A stretch of 64,000 nucleotides of DNA from Pseudooceanicola lipolyticus (GTDB lineage: Bacteria > Pseudomonadota > Alphaproteobacteria > Rhodobacterales > Rhodobacteraceae). Positions 17,868 through 27,045 of the stretch are shown piece by piece; the first letter of the stretch is position 1; every line of letters begins with the position of its first letter. The notes under the pieces are model-generated. The model searched no databases. It was not told the origin of the DNA and worked only from the letters and a program-made list of their open reading frames with translations. A program made the translations under genes and the position numbers. Where the stretch lies: assembly GCF_002786325.1 (NCBI RefSeq), contig NZ_PGTB01000002.1:159178-223177 (forward strand), in the 5' to 3' direction.

Positions 17868-19006
17868 ACTTTCTGACACCCGAGCAAGAGATGTGGCGCG
17901 CCACCGTCGAGCGTTTCGTCGACGAAGAGATCGGCCGCGATTATATCCGCAATTGCGACCGCGAGCGCAAATACCCCTACGAAGCCTATGAAAAAGTGGC
18001 CAAGCAGGGCTGGCTCGGCATCCTGTTTTCAGAAGAGAGCGGCGGTCTTGGCGGTGACATCATGGATTATGCCCTGATGTGCGAAGGGTTGGCCAAATAC
18101 GGCTTTGACTTCTCGACCGGGTTGATGGTGGCGACGTTCACCGCGATGAATGTCGAGAAATTCGGCACGCCCGAGCAAAAAGAGCGGTACATCCAGCCCT
18201 TCCTCAATGGCGACATCCGCTTTTCGATCTCGATTTCCGAACCGGGCGCGGGGTCGGATGCGGCATCGACAAAGACCCGCGCGCGGCGCGACGGCAACGG
18301 CTGGGTCGTCAACGGGCAGAAACTGTGGTGCTCGGGCGCTGCGGCCGATAACGCAATCCTTGCAATGCTGACCCGGACCGACCCCGACGCGCCCAAACAC
18401 AAGGGGCTGTCGGTTTTCCTGATCCCCAATGACACCGAAGGTCTGGACATCCGCAAGCTGCCGACCATGGCGCGCCGCGCAACCGGCACCACCGAGATTT
18501 TCGTGGACGACGTGAAACTGCCGGCCGATGCGCTGCTGGGCACGGAAAACGATGGCTGGAAGATCATCACCGACCATCTGGAACTGGAACGCGTGGCCGT
18601 GGCCGCCGCCTATGTGGGCAATGCCCAGACAGCCGTAGACGATGCTCTGCGCTACGCCCACGAACGGATTCAGTTCGACAAGCCGATCTTCGACTTTCAG
18701 GTGATCCGCCACATGCTGGCCGACATGCAGACCCAGGTCGATGCCGCCCGGCTGTTGGTTTATCGCGCCGCCAGCCTGGCCGCAGCCAAGACGCCCTGCA
18801 CGCGAGAGGTCTCGATGGCAAAGCTCTATGCCTCCGAGACGCTGCAGACGGTGACGCGCAACGGAATGCAGATCCTGGGTGGCCACTCGATGCTGCCCGA
18901 AGCAGATATGGAGCGGTATTTCCGCGAAGGGATGCAAAGCACCATCGGCGGCGGAACCTCGCAGATTCAGCGTACGCTCATCGCCAAGACCATGCGCCCG
19001 GGCTAA
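17864..19006 (+). CDS. acyl-CoA dehydrogenase (helix-G Glu type)
   Basis: 380 residues. FAD/substrate motif SISEPGAGSDAAS near 125. The C-terminal motif is GGGTSQIQ, Gly in place of the MCAD base, whereas helix G has LELERVAVAA with a Glu as in isovaleryl-CoA dehydrogenase. It belongs to the plus operon with the split synthetase, MaoC, thiolase-like and DUF35 genes. ATGA overlap with the MaoC gene. Confidence 0.9.
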   Translation: MNFLTPEQEMWRATVERFVDEEIGRDYIRNCDRERKYPYEAYEKVAKQGWLGILFSEESGGLGGDIMDYALMCEGLAKYGFDFSTGLMVATFTAMNVEKFGTPEQKERYIQPFLNGDIRFSISISEPGAGSDAASTKTRARRDGNGWVVNGQKLWCSGAAADNAILAMLTRTDPDAPKHKGLSVFLIPNDTEGLDIRKLPTMARRATGTTEIFVDDVKLPADALLGTENDGWKIITDHLELERVAVAAAYVGNAQTAVDDALRYAHERIQFDKPIFDFQVIRHMLADMQTQVDAARLLVYRAASLAAAKTPCTREVSMAKLYASETLQTVTRNGMQILGGHSMLPEADMERYFREGMQSTIGGGTSQIQRTLIAKTMRPG

Positions 19007-19053
19007 CAGTTCGGGGCGCACCGGGACAGCCCGACAAGAAGGAGAAAGAGCAT

Positions 19054-20226
19054 ATGAAGAACGGACGAGAACCGGTGGTCGTCGGCATCGCCGACGCGCC
19101 GCTGAAGGACGGCAAGTTCGTCACCAAGGCTTCGGTCCTTGGTCATGCCGCATTTGTGGCAAAAGCCGCCGTCGAAGAAGCAGGACTGAAGTTGAGCGAT
19201 GTCGACGGTCTTCTGACGGCCGGCATGTGGGGGGTCCCCGGCCCCGGCCAACTGGCCACGGTGACGCTGGGCGAATATCTGGGCATCATGCCGACATTCG
19301 TCGATGGCACGAATATTGGCGGTTCGGCATTCGAGGCCCATATCGCACATGCCGCCATGGCTCTTCGCGAAGGCTATTGCGAGGTTGCGCTGATTGTCTA
19401 CAGCTCGGACCAGAAATCCCTGCGCAGCCGCAATCTAGGGGGTCGGCCCTCAGTCCTGTCCATGCAGCATGAAACGCCTTACGGAATGCCCACGCCTGTG
19501 GGCGGCTATGCGATGGCCGCACAGCGCCATATGCATGAATTTGGCACCACGTCCGAGAATCTGGCCGAAATCGCCGTCGCGACGCGGAAATGGGCACAGT
19601 TGAACCCCGAGGCGACGCGTCGCGATCCGCTGTCCATTGACGACGTGCTGTCCAGCACGATGATCTCGGAGCCGCTGCATCTGCTCGATTGCTGTCTCGT
19701 CACCGACGGGGCCGGCGCCCTCGTCATGACCACCGCCGAGCGGGCCAAGGACCTCAACACCCGTCCCGTCGCGGTCAAGGGCTATGGCGAGGCGCATACC
19801 CACTGGGCCATCGGCGAAATGCCGGACCTCGCCCGCCTGCTTCCCGCGCAAAAGGCCGGGGAACGCGCAATAAAAATGGCCGGGGTGAGCCATTCGGATA
19901 TCGACCTGGTCGAGATCTATGACAGCTTTACCATCACCGTGCTGCTCTCGCTCGAGGCTCTCGGCTTCTGCAAGATCGGCGAAGGCGGGGATTTCGTGTC
20001 GGGCCAGCGCACGGCACCAGGCGGGGCGTTCCCAATGAACACCAGCGGCGGCGGCCTCTCGGCGCTGCATCCGGGCATGTTCGGAATGTTCCTGCTGATC
20101 GAGGCCGTCCGGCAGCTTCGCGGCGAAGGCGGCGAGCGCCAGGTCAAGGGCGCCGAGACCGCTCTGGTGCATGGTACCGGGGGTACGCTTTCCTCAGGTG
20201 CGACCGTGATTTTGCAGAAGGGCTAA
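19054..20226 (+). CDS. thiolase-superfamily protein lacking the nucleophilic Cys (SCP-x/Ltp2-like)
   Basis: 390 residues. Thiolase fold blocks are clear, including LVTDGAGALVMTTAE, SGGGLSALHPGMFG (active-site His) and HGTGGTLSSGATVIL. Where thiolases have the nucleophilic Cys, it reads TNIGGSAF, and the C-terminal CxG Cys is also absent. A Tyr in EIYDSFTI is shared with the two paralogues here. In steroid-degrading actinobacteria such Cys-less proteins (Ltp2) cleave CoA esters by retro-aldol reaction in a complex with a DUF35 protein; the next gene encodes one. Start ATG follows GAAGGAGAAAGAG. Confidence 0.85.
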   Translation: MKNGREPVVVGIADAPLKDGKFVTKASVLGHAAFVAKAAVEEAGLKLSDVDGLLTAGMWGVPGPGQLATVTLGEYLGIMPTFVDGTNIGGSAFEAHIAHAAMALREGYCEVALIVYSSDQKSLRSRNLGGRPSVLSMQHETPYGMPTPVGGYAMAAQRHMHEFGTTSENLAEIAVATRKWAQLNPEATRRDPLSIDDVLSSTMISEPLHLLDCCLVTDGAGALVMTTAERAKDLNTRPVAVKGYGEAHTHWAIGEMPDLARLLPAQKAGERAIKMAGVSHSDIDLVEIYDSFTITVLLSLEALGFCKIGEGGDFVSGQRTAPGGAFPMNTSGGGLSALHPGMFGMFLLIEAVRQLRGEGGERQVKGAETALVHGTGGTLSSGATVILQKG

Positions 20227-20230
20227 GACG

Positions 20231-20635
20231 ATGAGCATTGAAAAACCGCTTCCGGTGATCGACCATGACAGTGCCCCCTATTGGGAGGCCACGCGCGAGG
20301 GCCGCCTCGACATCCCGCTTTGCGGCGATTGCGGCAAACATCATTTCTATCCCCGCTCTATTTGCCCGTATTGCCATTCCGACAATCTGCGCTTCAACAC
20401 CGTGAGCGGACGCGGCAAGGTGCATACCTTCACCATCGCGCGCCGTCCGGCAGGGCCGACTTTCGCGGATGACGTGCCATATGTCGTGGCATTGATCGAG
20501 CTGGAGGAAGGCCCCCGGATGATGAGCCGGATCCAGACCGGCGACCCCGAGAAGGTTCATATCGGGGCCAAGGTGGAAGTGACGTTCGTCAAGGCAACCG
20601 ACGAAGTGACTTTTCCCTACTTCAAAATGACCTGA
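20231..20635 (+). CDS. DUF35 OB-fold / zinc-ribbon acyl-CoA-associated protein
   Basis: 134 residues. N-terminal rubredoxin-like zinc ribbon with four Cys (CGDCGKHHFYPRSICPYC, about residues 27-44) and a C-terminal OB-fold. Four bases after the thiolase-like gene, the standard partner arrangement. Proposed to bind the thiolase-like protein and form or stabilise its active site. Ends the plus operon; a hairpin terminator follows. Confidence 0.88.
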   Translation: MSIEKPLPVIDHDSAPYWEATREGRLDIPLCGDCGKHHFYPRSICPYCHSDNLRFNTVSGRGKVHTFTIARRPAGPTFADDVPYVVALIELEEGPRMMSRIQTGDPEKVHIGAKVEVTFVKATDEVTFPYFKMT

Positions 20636-20670
20636 GGCCAGAGGCACCGCCACTTCGGGGCCGAATGTGG

Positions 20671-20705
20671 AAGAGCCGTCGCAGAGGTTGTCTGCGGTGG
20701 CTCTT
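20671..20705. terminator. hairpin between convergent operons
   Basis: AAGAGCC-GT-CGCAGA, five-base loop, TCTGCG-GT-GGCTCTT, followed by CGCTTTT. It serves the DUF35 end (plus) and probably the TRAP permease end (minus). Confidence 0.7.
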
Positions 20706-20718
20706 CGCTTTTCGGAGG

Positions 20719-22662
20719 TCACCCGGCGCGGCCGGGCTGCGGTGCTCCGCGCAAAAACCGCCACGCCAAGAGCCCGGCCAGCGCCAGCCCACCAACGATG
20801 TCGGCCGCAGGCGCGGCGTAAAACAGCAAGCCGGCAGCCGACAGGAACAGCAACCGGCCGATGACCGGCACCTTTCCACGAAACCAGCCGCTTGTGCCGA
20901 CGCTGACGGCAAAAACCGCGGCGCAGGCCACGCCCATATCCAGTAGGATTTGCACCGTGCCGCCCTGGGCCAGTATGCCCGGCCGGAACACAAAGAGAAA
21001 CGGCACCACATAGATCGCTCCGGCCAACATCAGCGCGCGACCCGCCACCCGCCAGAAATTGGCCCCTGCCAGGGCGGCGGCGGCATAGACACTGGCGCAG
21101 ACCGGTGGCGTGATGGCCGACAGGATCGCATAGTAGAAGACAAAAAGATGAGCCGTCAGTTCGGGTAGGCCAAGCCGCACGAGACTGGGCGCGGCGATTG
21201 CCGCCGCCAGCACATAGGAGGCCGTCGTCGGCACGTCCATACCCAGCAAGATCGCCAGCACCGCCGCCAGCAACAGGGCCACGATCAACCCCTGACCGGA
21301 CACAGAGAACAACAGGTTCGAGACTTTGACCCCGGCACCCGTCGCCGTCAGAACCTTGACGACGATGGCGGCGCAGGCTAGCAGCGCGGCGATCATCACC
21401 AACGCCCGCCCTGCTTCGATCATCCCCTCATAGAGGTCGCGCGCCAGCTTGGCCCAAGAGGCCAGCACGCCCTGCTCTCTTCCGTCACGCGCGAACGGGC
21501 GCACCACCACACAGGCCAAAACCAGTATGATAACAGCACCGGCACCTGCAAAGCTCGGCGTGTAGCCGTTGAACAGGAAGTAGACCATCGCCGCGATGGG
21601 AAGAAACAAGGGAATTGACTTGTCCGGTGCGAGGAATTCCGCCGGTTCGGGCATTTCGCTCCTCGGTGTCGGTTGCAACCCTGTGCGACGCGCATAGAGA
21701 TCCACCCCGAGCCATACCGCCAGGTAGTAGAGAAATGCCGGACCGATCGCCGCAACGACAATGTCGGTATAGGGAATGTTCAGGAACTCAGCCATGATGA
21801 AGGCCGCTGCCCCCATCACCGGCGGCGTAAGCTGGCCGGCGGAGGAGGCAACGGCCTCGACCGCCCCGGCAAAGGCCGGTGGATAGCGCAGCCGCTTCAT
21901 CGTGGGAATGGTGATCGAGCCGGTCGCCATGACGTTGGCCACTGCCGAACCGGTCACCGTCCCGAACATCGCCGAAGACAGGGCACAGACCTTTGCCGGG
22001 CCGCCATACGTTCGACCGGCGATCCACGTTGCCATTTTCATGAAAGCATCCGTTGCCCCGGTCGACAGCAGGAGCGCCCCCAGAAGCACATAGATCACGA
22101 TGACCCGTGCCCCGATATCCGCAAGGTAGCCGAACAGGCCGGTGGTCGAGCTGTAAAATGTCTCGACAGCGGTACGTGCCGAAACGCGCGGCGGGCGCCA
22201 GGCGCCGTCGATCAGGTCATAGCCGAAATAGAAATAGATCACGGTGCAAAGGGCCAGCAGCGGCAGGAACCATCCGATCACCCGGCGCGCGGCCTCGAGG
22301 GTCAGCAGAACAGCTATCAGACCTGCCGCCTTGTCGATCGGCCCATAGCGCACCATGATATCCGAAAAGCGATCCCGGTTCAGGATCACGTAGAGGCAAA
22401 CCGCGAACGCCAGTAGTCCCAGCATGATGTCCACAGCCCGTTCAATCCCGCTTCGCGCACCGGTCCGCGAGGCGCGTGCCGCATAAAGAAAGAACGCGCC
22501 GCCGATACCGAAACCGATAAAGATCGGCCGCTGAACCAGCGGTTCGAACTGCCCGAATAAGGCATTGTAGAAATGCAGAGCGACGAATGCCGCCAACAAT
22601 ACTCCAAGCGCCTGCCCTCCGCGCCGTTCCCAATTGGGTATTGCGGTCGATGTCTGCGTCAT
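20719..22662 (-). CDS. TRAP transporter fused permease (DctQ-DctM, TAXI type)
   Basis: 647 residues. The N-terminal four-helix part (about residues 20-140) corresponds to the small permease and the rest to the large permease (TGSAVANVMATGS, SAGQLTPPVMGAAAF). Fused 4TM/12TM permeases go with TAXI-type binding proteins, and one lies directly upstream. Imports an anionic substrate across the inner membrane using an ion gradient. Start ATG follows GGAGAGA. Expression may be lowered relative to the binding protein by the stem at 22686-22706. Confidence 0.9.
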   Translation of the reverse strand: MTQTSTAIPNWERRGGQALGVLLAAFVALHFYNALFGQFEPLVQRPIFIGFGIGGAFFLYAARASRTGARSGIERAVDIMLGLLAFAVCLYVILNRDRFSDIMVRYGPIDKAAGLIAVLLTLEAARRVIGWFLPLLALCTVIYFYFGYDLIDGAWRPPRVSARTAVETFYSSTTGLFGYLADIGARVIVIYVLLGALLLSTGATDAFMKMATWIAGRTYGGPAKVCALSSAMFGTVTGSAVANVMATGSITIPTMKRLRYPPAFAGAVEAVASSAGQLTPPVMGAAAFIMAEFLNIPYTDIVVAAIGPAFLYYLAVWLGVDLYARRTGLQPTPRSEMPEPAEFLAPDKSIPLFLPIAAMVYFLFNGYTPSFAGAGAVIILVLACVVVRPFARDGREQGVLASWAKLARDLYEGMIEAGRALVMIAALLACAAIVVKVLTATGAGVKVSNLLFSVSGQGLIVALLLAAVLAILLGMDVPTTASYVLAAAIAAPSLVRLGLPELTAHLFVFYYAILSAITPPVCASVYAAAALAGANFWRVAGRALMLAGAIYVVPFLFVFRPGILAQGGTVQILLDMGVACAAVFAVSVGTSGWFRGKVPVIGRLLFLSAAGLLFYAAPAADIVGGLALAGLLAWRFLRGAPQPGRAG

Positions 22663-22685
22663 GTTCTCTCCGAGAGCGGTAACGG

Positions 22686-22706
22686 CGGGGTGCCCGCAGC
22701 ACCCCG
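22686..22706. promoter_or_regulatory. intergenic stem between TAXI binding-protein and permease genes
   Basis: CGGGGTGC, five-base loop, GCACCCCG, with no U run on the transcript strand. This is the usual position for an attenuator or RNA-stabilising stem that keeps binding protein in excess over permease. Confidence 0.5.
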
Positions 22707-22751
22707 TCTGGATCAGCCTATGGCCGCCGTCGTGACGGCCCGCGATTCCGG

Positions 22752-23723
22752 TCAGCTTCCGGCCGCCTCTCTCCAGTAACGTTCCGCACCTGGATGATAG
22801 GGTATACCGGTCTCGATTGTGGCGACGGCATCGGCGGCGATGTCGTAATCCGCAAGCTGCGGCCAGGCTTCGACCAGCAGGTCCATGTTCTGGTGGATGC
22901 TGCGAGCGATGTCATAGGCGCTCTGGTCATCCATGACGCCGGTGCGGGTCAGGAAGAAGACGTTGAGCTTGGGTACCCGCATTTCCTCGGATCCCGGAAT
23001 AAGCCCTGCGGGAAGAGTCGTGAAACCGACGCCCTCCATGGCTTCTGTCGCCGCTTTCTCCTGCTCTTCGGTGAAGCCGATCAACCGCATCTTGGTGCTT
23101 GTCATCAACTCTTGCAGGGTTGCATCGACAGAGTTTGCGGCCCCGTATTTGCTATAACCGATGATCTGGCGGTTCTTGATGCCTTCCACCGCGTCGCCAA
23201 CGGCGCCATGCACCAGGTCCGCGTTGATATCGAACATGGACAGGACACCGGTCGTCAACGTCTCGGCCGCCGATCCGCGGATGCCGGGATTGAACTTCTT
23301 TCCGTCCAGTTCGTCCAGCGTCGTCACACCAGACTCTTCGGTGACCGCGATCAGCAGGATCGAGGCGCTGTAAGGATAAAGCGCAACCGTATCTGGGATT
23401 GCGTTACCTTCGAACTTGCCGGTCCCGTTTCTGGCGGAGATCAGAATGTCGGTGGTGGCAAGCCCAAGGTCGATCTCGTCGCGCGCCAGCCGCAGCACAT
23501 TGTCCACGCTGGCCCCGGTTTCGATCACGCTGACATTGGTGCCTTCCATGCCGGTCTCGATCGCCTTGCTCATCGCAACCGAAATGGTGAAATGGCTCGA
23601 CGTCGGGCTGGTCGTGCCCATCGTGAGATCCTTGGCAGATGCCGCGCCGCCAAGGGCTATCGCGCCCATGGCCGCGATAGCACCCACCGCCGCCCGGTAT
23701 CCGGTCAACTTGCGTTGGATCAT
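22752..23723 (-). CDS. TAXI-family TRAP solute-binding protein
   Basis: 323 residues with a Sec signal peptide (basic start, hydrophobic AAVGAIAAMGAIALGG, cleavage near ASA-KD). Mature part begins with LTMGTTSPTSSHFT, typical of TAXI (TRAP-associated extracytoplasmic immunogenic) proteins. It is periplasmic and hands the ligand to the fused permease encoded next. ATG follows GGGAGGATAAA. It lies 45 bases after the CoA-transferase beta gene, so uptake and CoA-transfer are likely co-transcribed. Confidence 0.9.
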   Translation of the reverse strand: MIQRKLTGYRAAVGAIAAMGAIALGGAASAKDLTMGTTSPTSSHFTISVAMSKAIETGMEGTNVSVIETGASVDNVLRLARDEIDLGLATTDILISARNGTGKFEGNAIPDTVALYPYSASILLIAVTEESGVTTLDELDGKKFNPGIRGSAAETLTTGVLSMFDINADLVHGAVGDAVEGIKNRQIIGYSKYGAANSVDATLQELMTSTKMRLIGFTEEQEKAATEAMEGVGFTTLPAGLIPGSEEMRVPKLNVFFLTRTGVMDDQSAYDIARSIHQNMDLLVEAWPQLADYDIAADAVATIETGIPYHPGAERYWREAAGS

Positions 23724-23768
23724 TTTATCCTCCCGTTTTTGCCTTTAAAGTAACGTCAGCCCGGTCGC

Positions 23769-24536
23769 TTAAGCACGCAGGGCCCCCGATGTATCGATCC
23801 GCTCTCTCAGAACGCGCAATTCTTCCTCCGTTGGTGGCCGCGTTTGCGGCACCTCGCCTCTGATCGCCAGATCGAACCCCGTATGACGCTGGACCTCTTC
23901 GGGCGTATTTCCCGCATGCACCGATTTCAGTCGCATTCGCAGCGTCGTCTTGTCGAAATCCATAACCGCTCGCGGTGTCACCACCAGGCGCGGTCCTTCA
24001 TTGACCAGCCCGGCGTCGCGTTTCGCGGCAGGCCCGGACAGATGTCCGGGTATTGTGATGAAATCGACCGTTTCCACAAAGTTTCGCGCCGTATGCACGG
24101 TGGGGCAAATGTAATACCGCGACGAGGTGTGGCAGTATGACAGGTTTGCTGCCCCCGGCCCGCGCATCTTTGGTGCGTGCAGCGTGCCGCCGACGTGGTG
24201 CAGGTTGATGTTGCCGTACACATCGTGCTGCAAGCCACTGTGAAAGAAAAAATCCAGCCCGTGATGGCTGTGGCCGAACAACTCGATAAAGGTCTCGGCG
24301 GCCTCGCAGCGGCCGAGCGCACGATCGTCCAGCATCGACGGATACAAACGCCCCGGCTCGGGGTTGAAGAACATCTCGCCGCCGACCGTCAGGTTCGGTG
24401 CATGCAGCTCGCGGGCTAGCGCAATGGCCGCCATCGGCACCAACGCGGCTGCACCCGCCGCACCCAGTTCTCCGTCGGCCAGATCGCGGGCCAACACGAC
24501 GACCATCTGTTCAATTGGGGAAACCGCTGCACTCAT
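23769..24536 (-). CDS. class I CoA-transferase beta subunit (IpdB / glutaconate CoA-transferase B-like)
   Basis: 255 residues. Resembles the small subunit of family I CoA-transferases, with the VGGEMFFNPEP segment around residues 50-60 at the site of the subunit's active-site acidic residue. Of the family members I know, it looks closest to IpdB, which with IpdA opens the last carbocycle in bacterial steroid degradation as a CoA-ester hydrolase. ATGA overlap with the alpha subunit gene. Transferase versus hydrolase cannot be decided here. Confidence 0.75.
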   Translation of the reverse strand: MSAAVSPIEQMVVVLARDLADGELGAAGAAALVPMAAIALARELHAPNLTVGGEMFFNPEPGRLYPSMLDDRALGRCEAAETFIELFGHSHHGLDFFFHSGLQHDVYGNINLHHVGGTLHAPKMRGPGAANLSYCHTSSRYYICPTVHTARNFVETVDFITIPGHLSGPAAKRDAGLVNEGPRLVVTPRAVMDFDKTTLRMRLKSVHAGNTPEEVQRHTGFDLAIRGEVPQTRPPTEEELRVLRERIDTSGALRA

Positions 24537-25471
24537 TCGTTCCGTGCCTCGGCTTCGAGCACGGCGAAATACCCGGCTCCCCCGACCGCTTCGATGTAGT
24601 CGCTCTGGTTTTTCGGTCCGGTCACATGGCGGGCGATATAGGTGTCCAGCCCCGTGCTGTCGCCGGTCCGGGCGGCATCCCCCAGATCGGCGTAGGCGTC
24701 GATATGGTCCTCGTCCATCGCATAGTTGGGAAAGCTCGCGGTTGGGTGCGCGCCATAGGGCACCTCGACCACGGCATCGACATAATAAGACGGCACGGTA
24801 ACCCGCGAGGGATCGTCCAGAACGACCTCGTCCGGCACGATCCGGTCCACGCTGGCAATGACCATGTCAGACGCGCGTGCCATCAGCTGATCGGCGTAGA
24901 CCATCGTGCTGAGATGGCGCAGGTTTCCCCAACGGTCGGCTTCCTGCGCGTGCAAGAACGTCACTCTGGGGCGGATCGGCCCGACGGCGTGAATACGGCG
25001 GCCGGAGAACGGGCAGTCGATTTCGTGCAAAAGCGGGTTGTGCTTCAGAACGTCCGATCCGCGCAGCGCGTCGATTGGCTGGAACGGCACGCCATGAGCC
25101 GACGCCATCAGCCCGCCCACCACGGTCAGCGCATCCAGCGCGTGCGCGGTCACCTGCCCTGCCTCGACCGCGCGGCGGAAATTGGGGCAAAGCCGGTTTT
25201 CCAGCGTAACGCCGGGAATAAAGACCTGTGCGACCGCGCCTGCCGCAATCATCAGGTCGACATCATACCCCGCGCCCGGCGAGGAATACACATGCAGACC
25301 ATCTGCGCCCGCGGCCAGCAACGCGCGCACCAGTGCGACAGGGCGGCTTTGCTTGAACAGACCACCGAGACAAAGCTCGGGGCGTTCTTCCAAAGCGCCT
25401 CGTGCCAGCCGGGCTGCGTCTTGCAGGCCTGTGACCTTGCTGCGACGTGTGGGTTTCGCTTGGCCTTCCAT
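24533..25471 (-). CDS. class I CoA-transferase alpha subunit (IpdA / glutaconate CoA-transferase A-like)
   Basis: 312 residues from ATG 25471; a GTG at 25486 is in frame and the ribosome-binding site (CGGAG) is ambiguous. Contains RSKVTGLQDAARL at the N-terminus, the family segment YSSPGAGYDVDLMIAAG, and FLHAQEADRWGNL. First gene of a minus operon alpha-beta-TAXI-permease. A CACATATGTG palindrome lies about 95 bases upstream. Confidence 0.75.
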   Translation of the reverse strand: MEGQAKPTRRSKVTGLQDAARLARGALEERPELCLGGLFKQSRPVALVRALLAAGADGLHVYSSPGAGYDVDLMIAAGAVAQVFIPGVTLENRLCPNFRRAVEAGQVTAHALDALTVVGGLMASAHGVPFQPIDALRGSDVLKHNPLLHEIDCPFSGRRIHAVGPIRPRVTFLHAQEADRWGNLRHLSTMVYADQLMARASDMVIASVDRIVPDEVVLDDPSRVTVPSYYVDAVVEVPYGAHPTASFPNYAMDEDHIDAYADLGDAARTGDSTGLDTYIARHVTGPKNQSDYIEAVGGAGYFAVLEAEARNE

Positions 25472-25566
25472 CGTTGGGCGTGCCACTCCGATAGTGATTG
25501 CGCTGACCCATCCTAGTTGACGCTATGGGGTCCATCACCTTCCGACTAGCGCAAAGCCTGATCGAA

Positions 25567-25576
25567 CACATATGTG
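25567..25576. promoter_or_regulatory. CACATATGTG palindrome, copy 1 (upstream of ipdA-like operon)
   Basis: Perfect 10-base palindrome in the 146-base gap before the IpdA-like gene. Same sequence at 27474 and 32775, each also upstream of an operon. Candidate operator of the IclR protein at 31230-32048. Confidence 0.6.
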
Positions 25577-25617
25577 GAAATGCTTGCGCCCGGTTCCTGA
25601 CAGGCAATTGAGACCGG

Positions 25618-27045
25618 TCAGAACCACCCTGCCGCGACACCGCCGCCAACGATGAGCGTGATGAGGAGGATGCTCGCAACACCGAAGATCCCGTTCCACC
25701 GCAAGCCGATGGTCAGCGGCCGCTCGCCCACGATGGAGGAGGCGTAGACCACCGCCGTGATGGCCGGTCCCATGCAGATGATGCTGCTCCAGCCACCAGC
25801 CAGTGCAAGGCCCAGAGCAAGCGGCGACAAACCTTCCACGCCGACGCGGTTGACCACCTCTGCCAGCAGGACCACCGAGATCATCGGATGCACGCCCAGC
25901 AGCCCCGTCAGAAACACCGTCATGATCAACAGCACGACGGTCAGCACAGGCCGCGTTGCGATCCAGCCAAGATGGTCGGCAATCCATTCGACCGGAACGA
26001 CCTCCAGCGCGACGAGGCCGATGAACCCCGCCGACGCGATGACGCTCATTTCGGTCGCGAAACCCGGTGCCTGGGTCACAAACCGGCGCGATATACCGGC
26101 AAGGCTGCCACTGCCGCTGCGCATAACCGACCAGAGCAGCGCATAGATCGGCACGATGGTGATCAGGACGGTCTGGAAACTGTACTGGGTCAACCGGTCC
26201 AGCGTGACCACGGCGGCGCCCAAAAAAAGCACATGCCCGGACACGATCAGGACGGCCCAGGGGCTCCAGTCCGGCAAGTCACCGCTCAGGGCCGGTGCCC
26301 GGCCGCGCGCCGAGGGCGGGCGCCACCATTCCACCGTGTCGAACAGCCATCCCAGAAGAAACAGAATCCCGGCCAGAGCAATCCCGTAAGGCGCCAGGGT
26401 CGTCCATTCGAGCCCCGGTATTGTGAGAATCATCAGATTGAGAGCGATTCCGAACGGCGTCCAGAACGCGATCGAGGAAAACCCCCGCATACAGGCGCTC
26501 ACCATCCTGCGCTTGCGAGCCTGGAACACGAATTCGTCCATCTCGTGCCGATGCGCCGCCAGCCCTTTCATTATGATCTCCAGCATCACCCCAAGCCCGC
26601 CGAGATTTAGAAGCACCCCGAACAGATGCCCGCCCGCACCCAGAGAGGCGTAGCGACGGGTCGGCGGCTGCAGTGTCAGGAATTCACCGGCAACCTCGAC
26701 AATCGGGTCTTGGGTGGCCGCGATGCGCAGGAAGGCGACAGCCGTCAGCAGAGCGGACAGGAACACGACGCGCCCCGCCGCCTGGACGAAGATGCCGGGG
26801 TCGATTCCATTGGCCAGCGCCAGAAGGGCGATCGCGAGCGAGAAGAAAAGCAGCACCCATCCGACACGGGCGATGTAGCGGGACGAAATGGCAAGATAGA
26901 TGCAGAAAAACGGCGCGGCAGCGATGGACGCGACGGCGGAGGGCAAGACACCCTGAATGATGGCAGCGCCAAGACAAATCAGCAGACAAATGGCCGTAAA
27001 CCTGTTGCGCTTGCCGGAACGTTTCAGGCGCTCGACAGGCGACAT
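25618..27045 (-). CDS. polytopic membrane protein, putative transporter
   Basis: 475 residues from ATG 27045 (after AAGGGGGGGG); the open frame extends 86 codons further upstream but without hydrophobic character. About 10-12 membrane segments, with short charged loops such as QARKRRMV near residue 165 and a glycine-rich C-terminus (ALAGGWSSIICMGPAIT). Two halves each carry a helix with a Pro in a polar break (FWTPFGIALN; GVHPMISVV), reminiscent of ion-transporter-superfamily permeases. I do not recognise the family with certainty. Placed between the CoA-transferase operon and the PrpD operon. Confidence 0.65.
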   Translation of the reverse strand: MSPVERLKRSGKRNRFTAICLLICLGAAIIQGVLPSAVASIAAAPFFCIYLAISSRYIARVGWVLLFFSLAIALLALANGIDPGIFVQAAGRVVFLSALLTAVAFLRIAATQDPIVEVAGEFLTLQPPTRRYASLGAGGHLFGVLLNLGGLGVMLEIIMKGLAAHRHEMDEFVFQARKRRMVSACMRGFSSIAFWTPFGIALNLMILTIPGLEWTTLAPYGIALAGILFLLGWLFDTVEWWRPPSARGRAPALSGDLPDWSPWAVLIVSGHVLFLGAAVVTLDRLTQYSFQTVLITIVPIYALLWSVMRSGSGSLAGISRRFVTQAPGFATEMSVIASAGFIGLVALEVVPVEWIADHLGWIATRPVLTVVLLIMTVFLTGLLGVHPMISVVLLAEVVNRVGVEGLSPLALGLALAGGWSSIICMGPAITAVVYASSIVGERPLTIGLRWNGIFGVASILLITLIVGGGVAAGWF

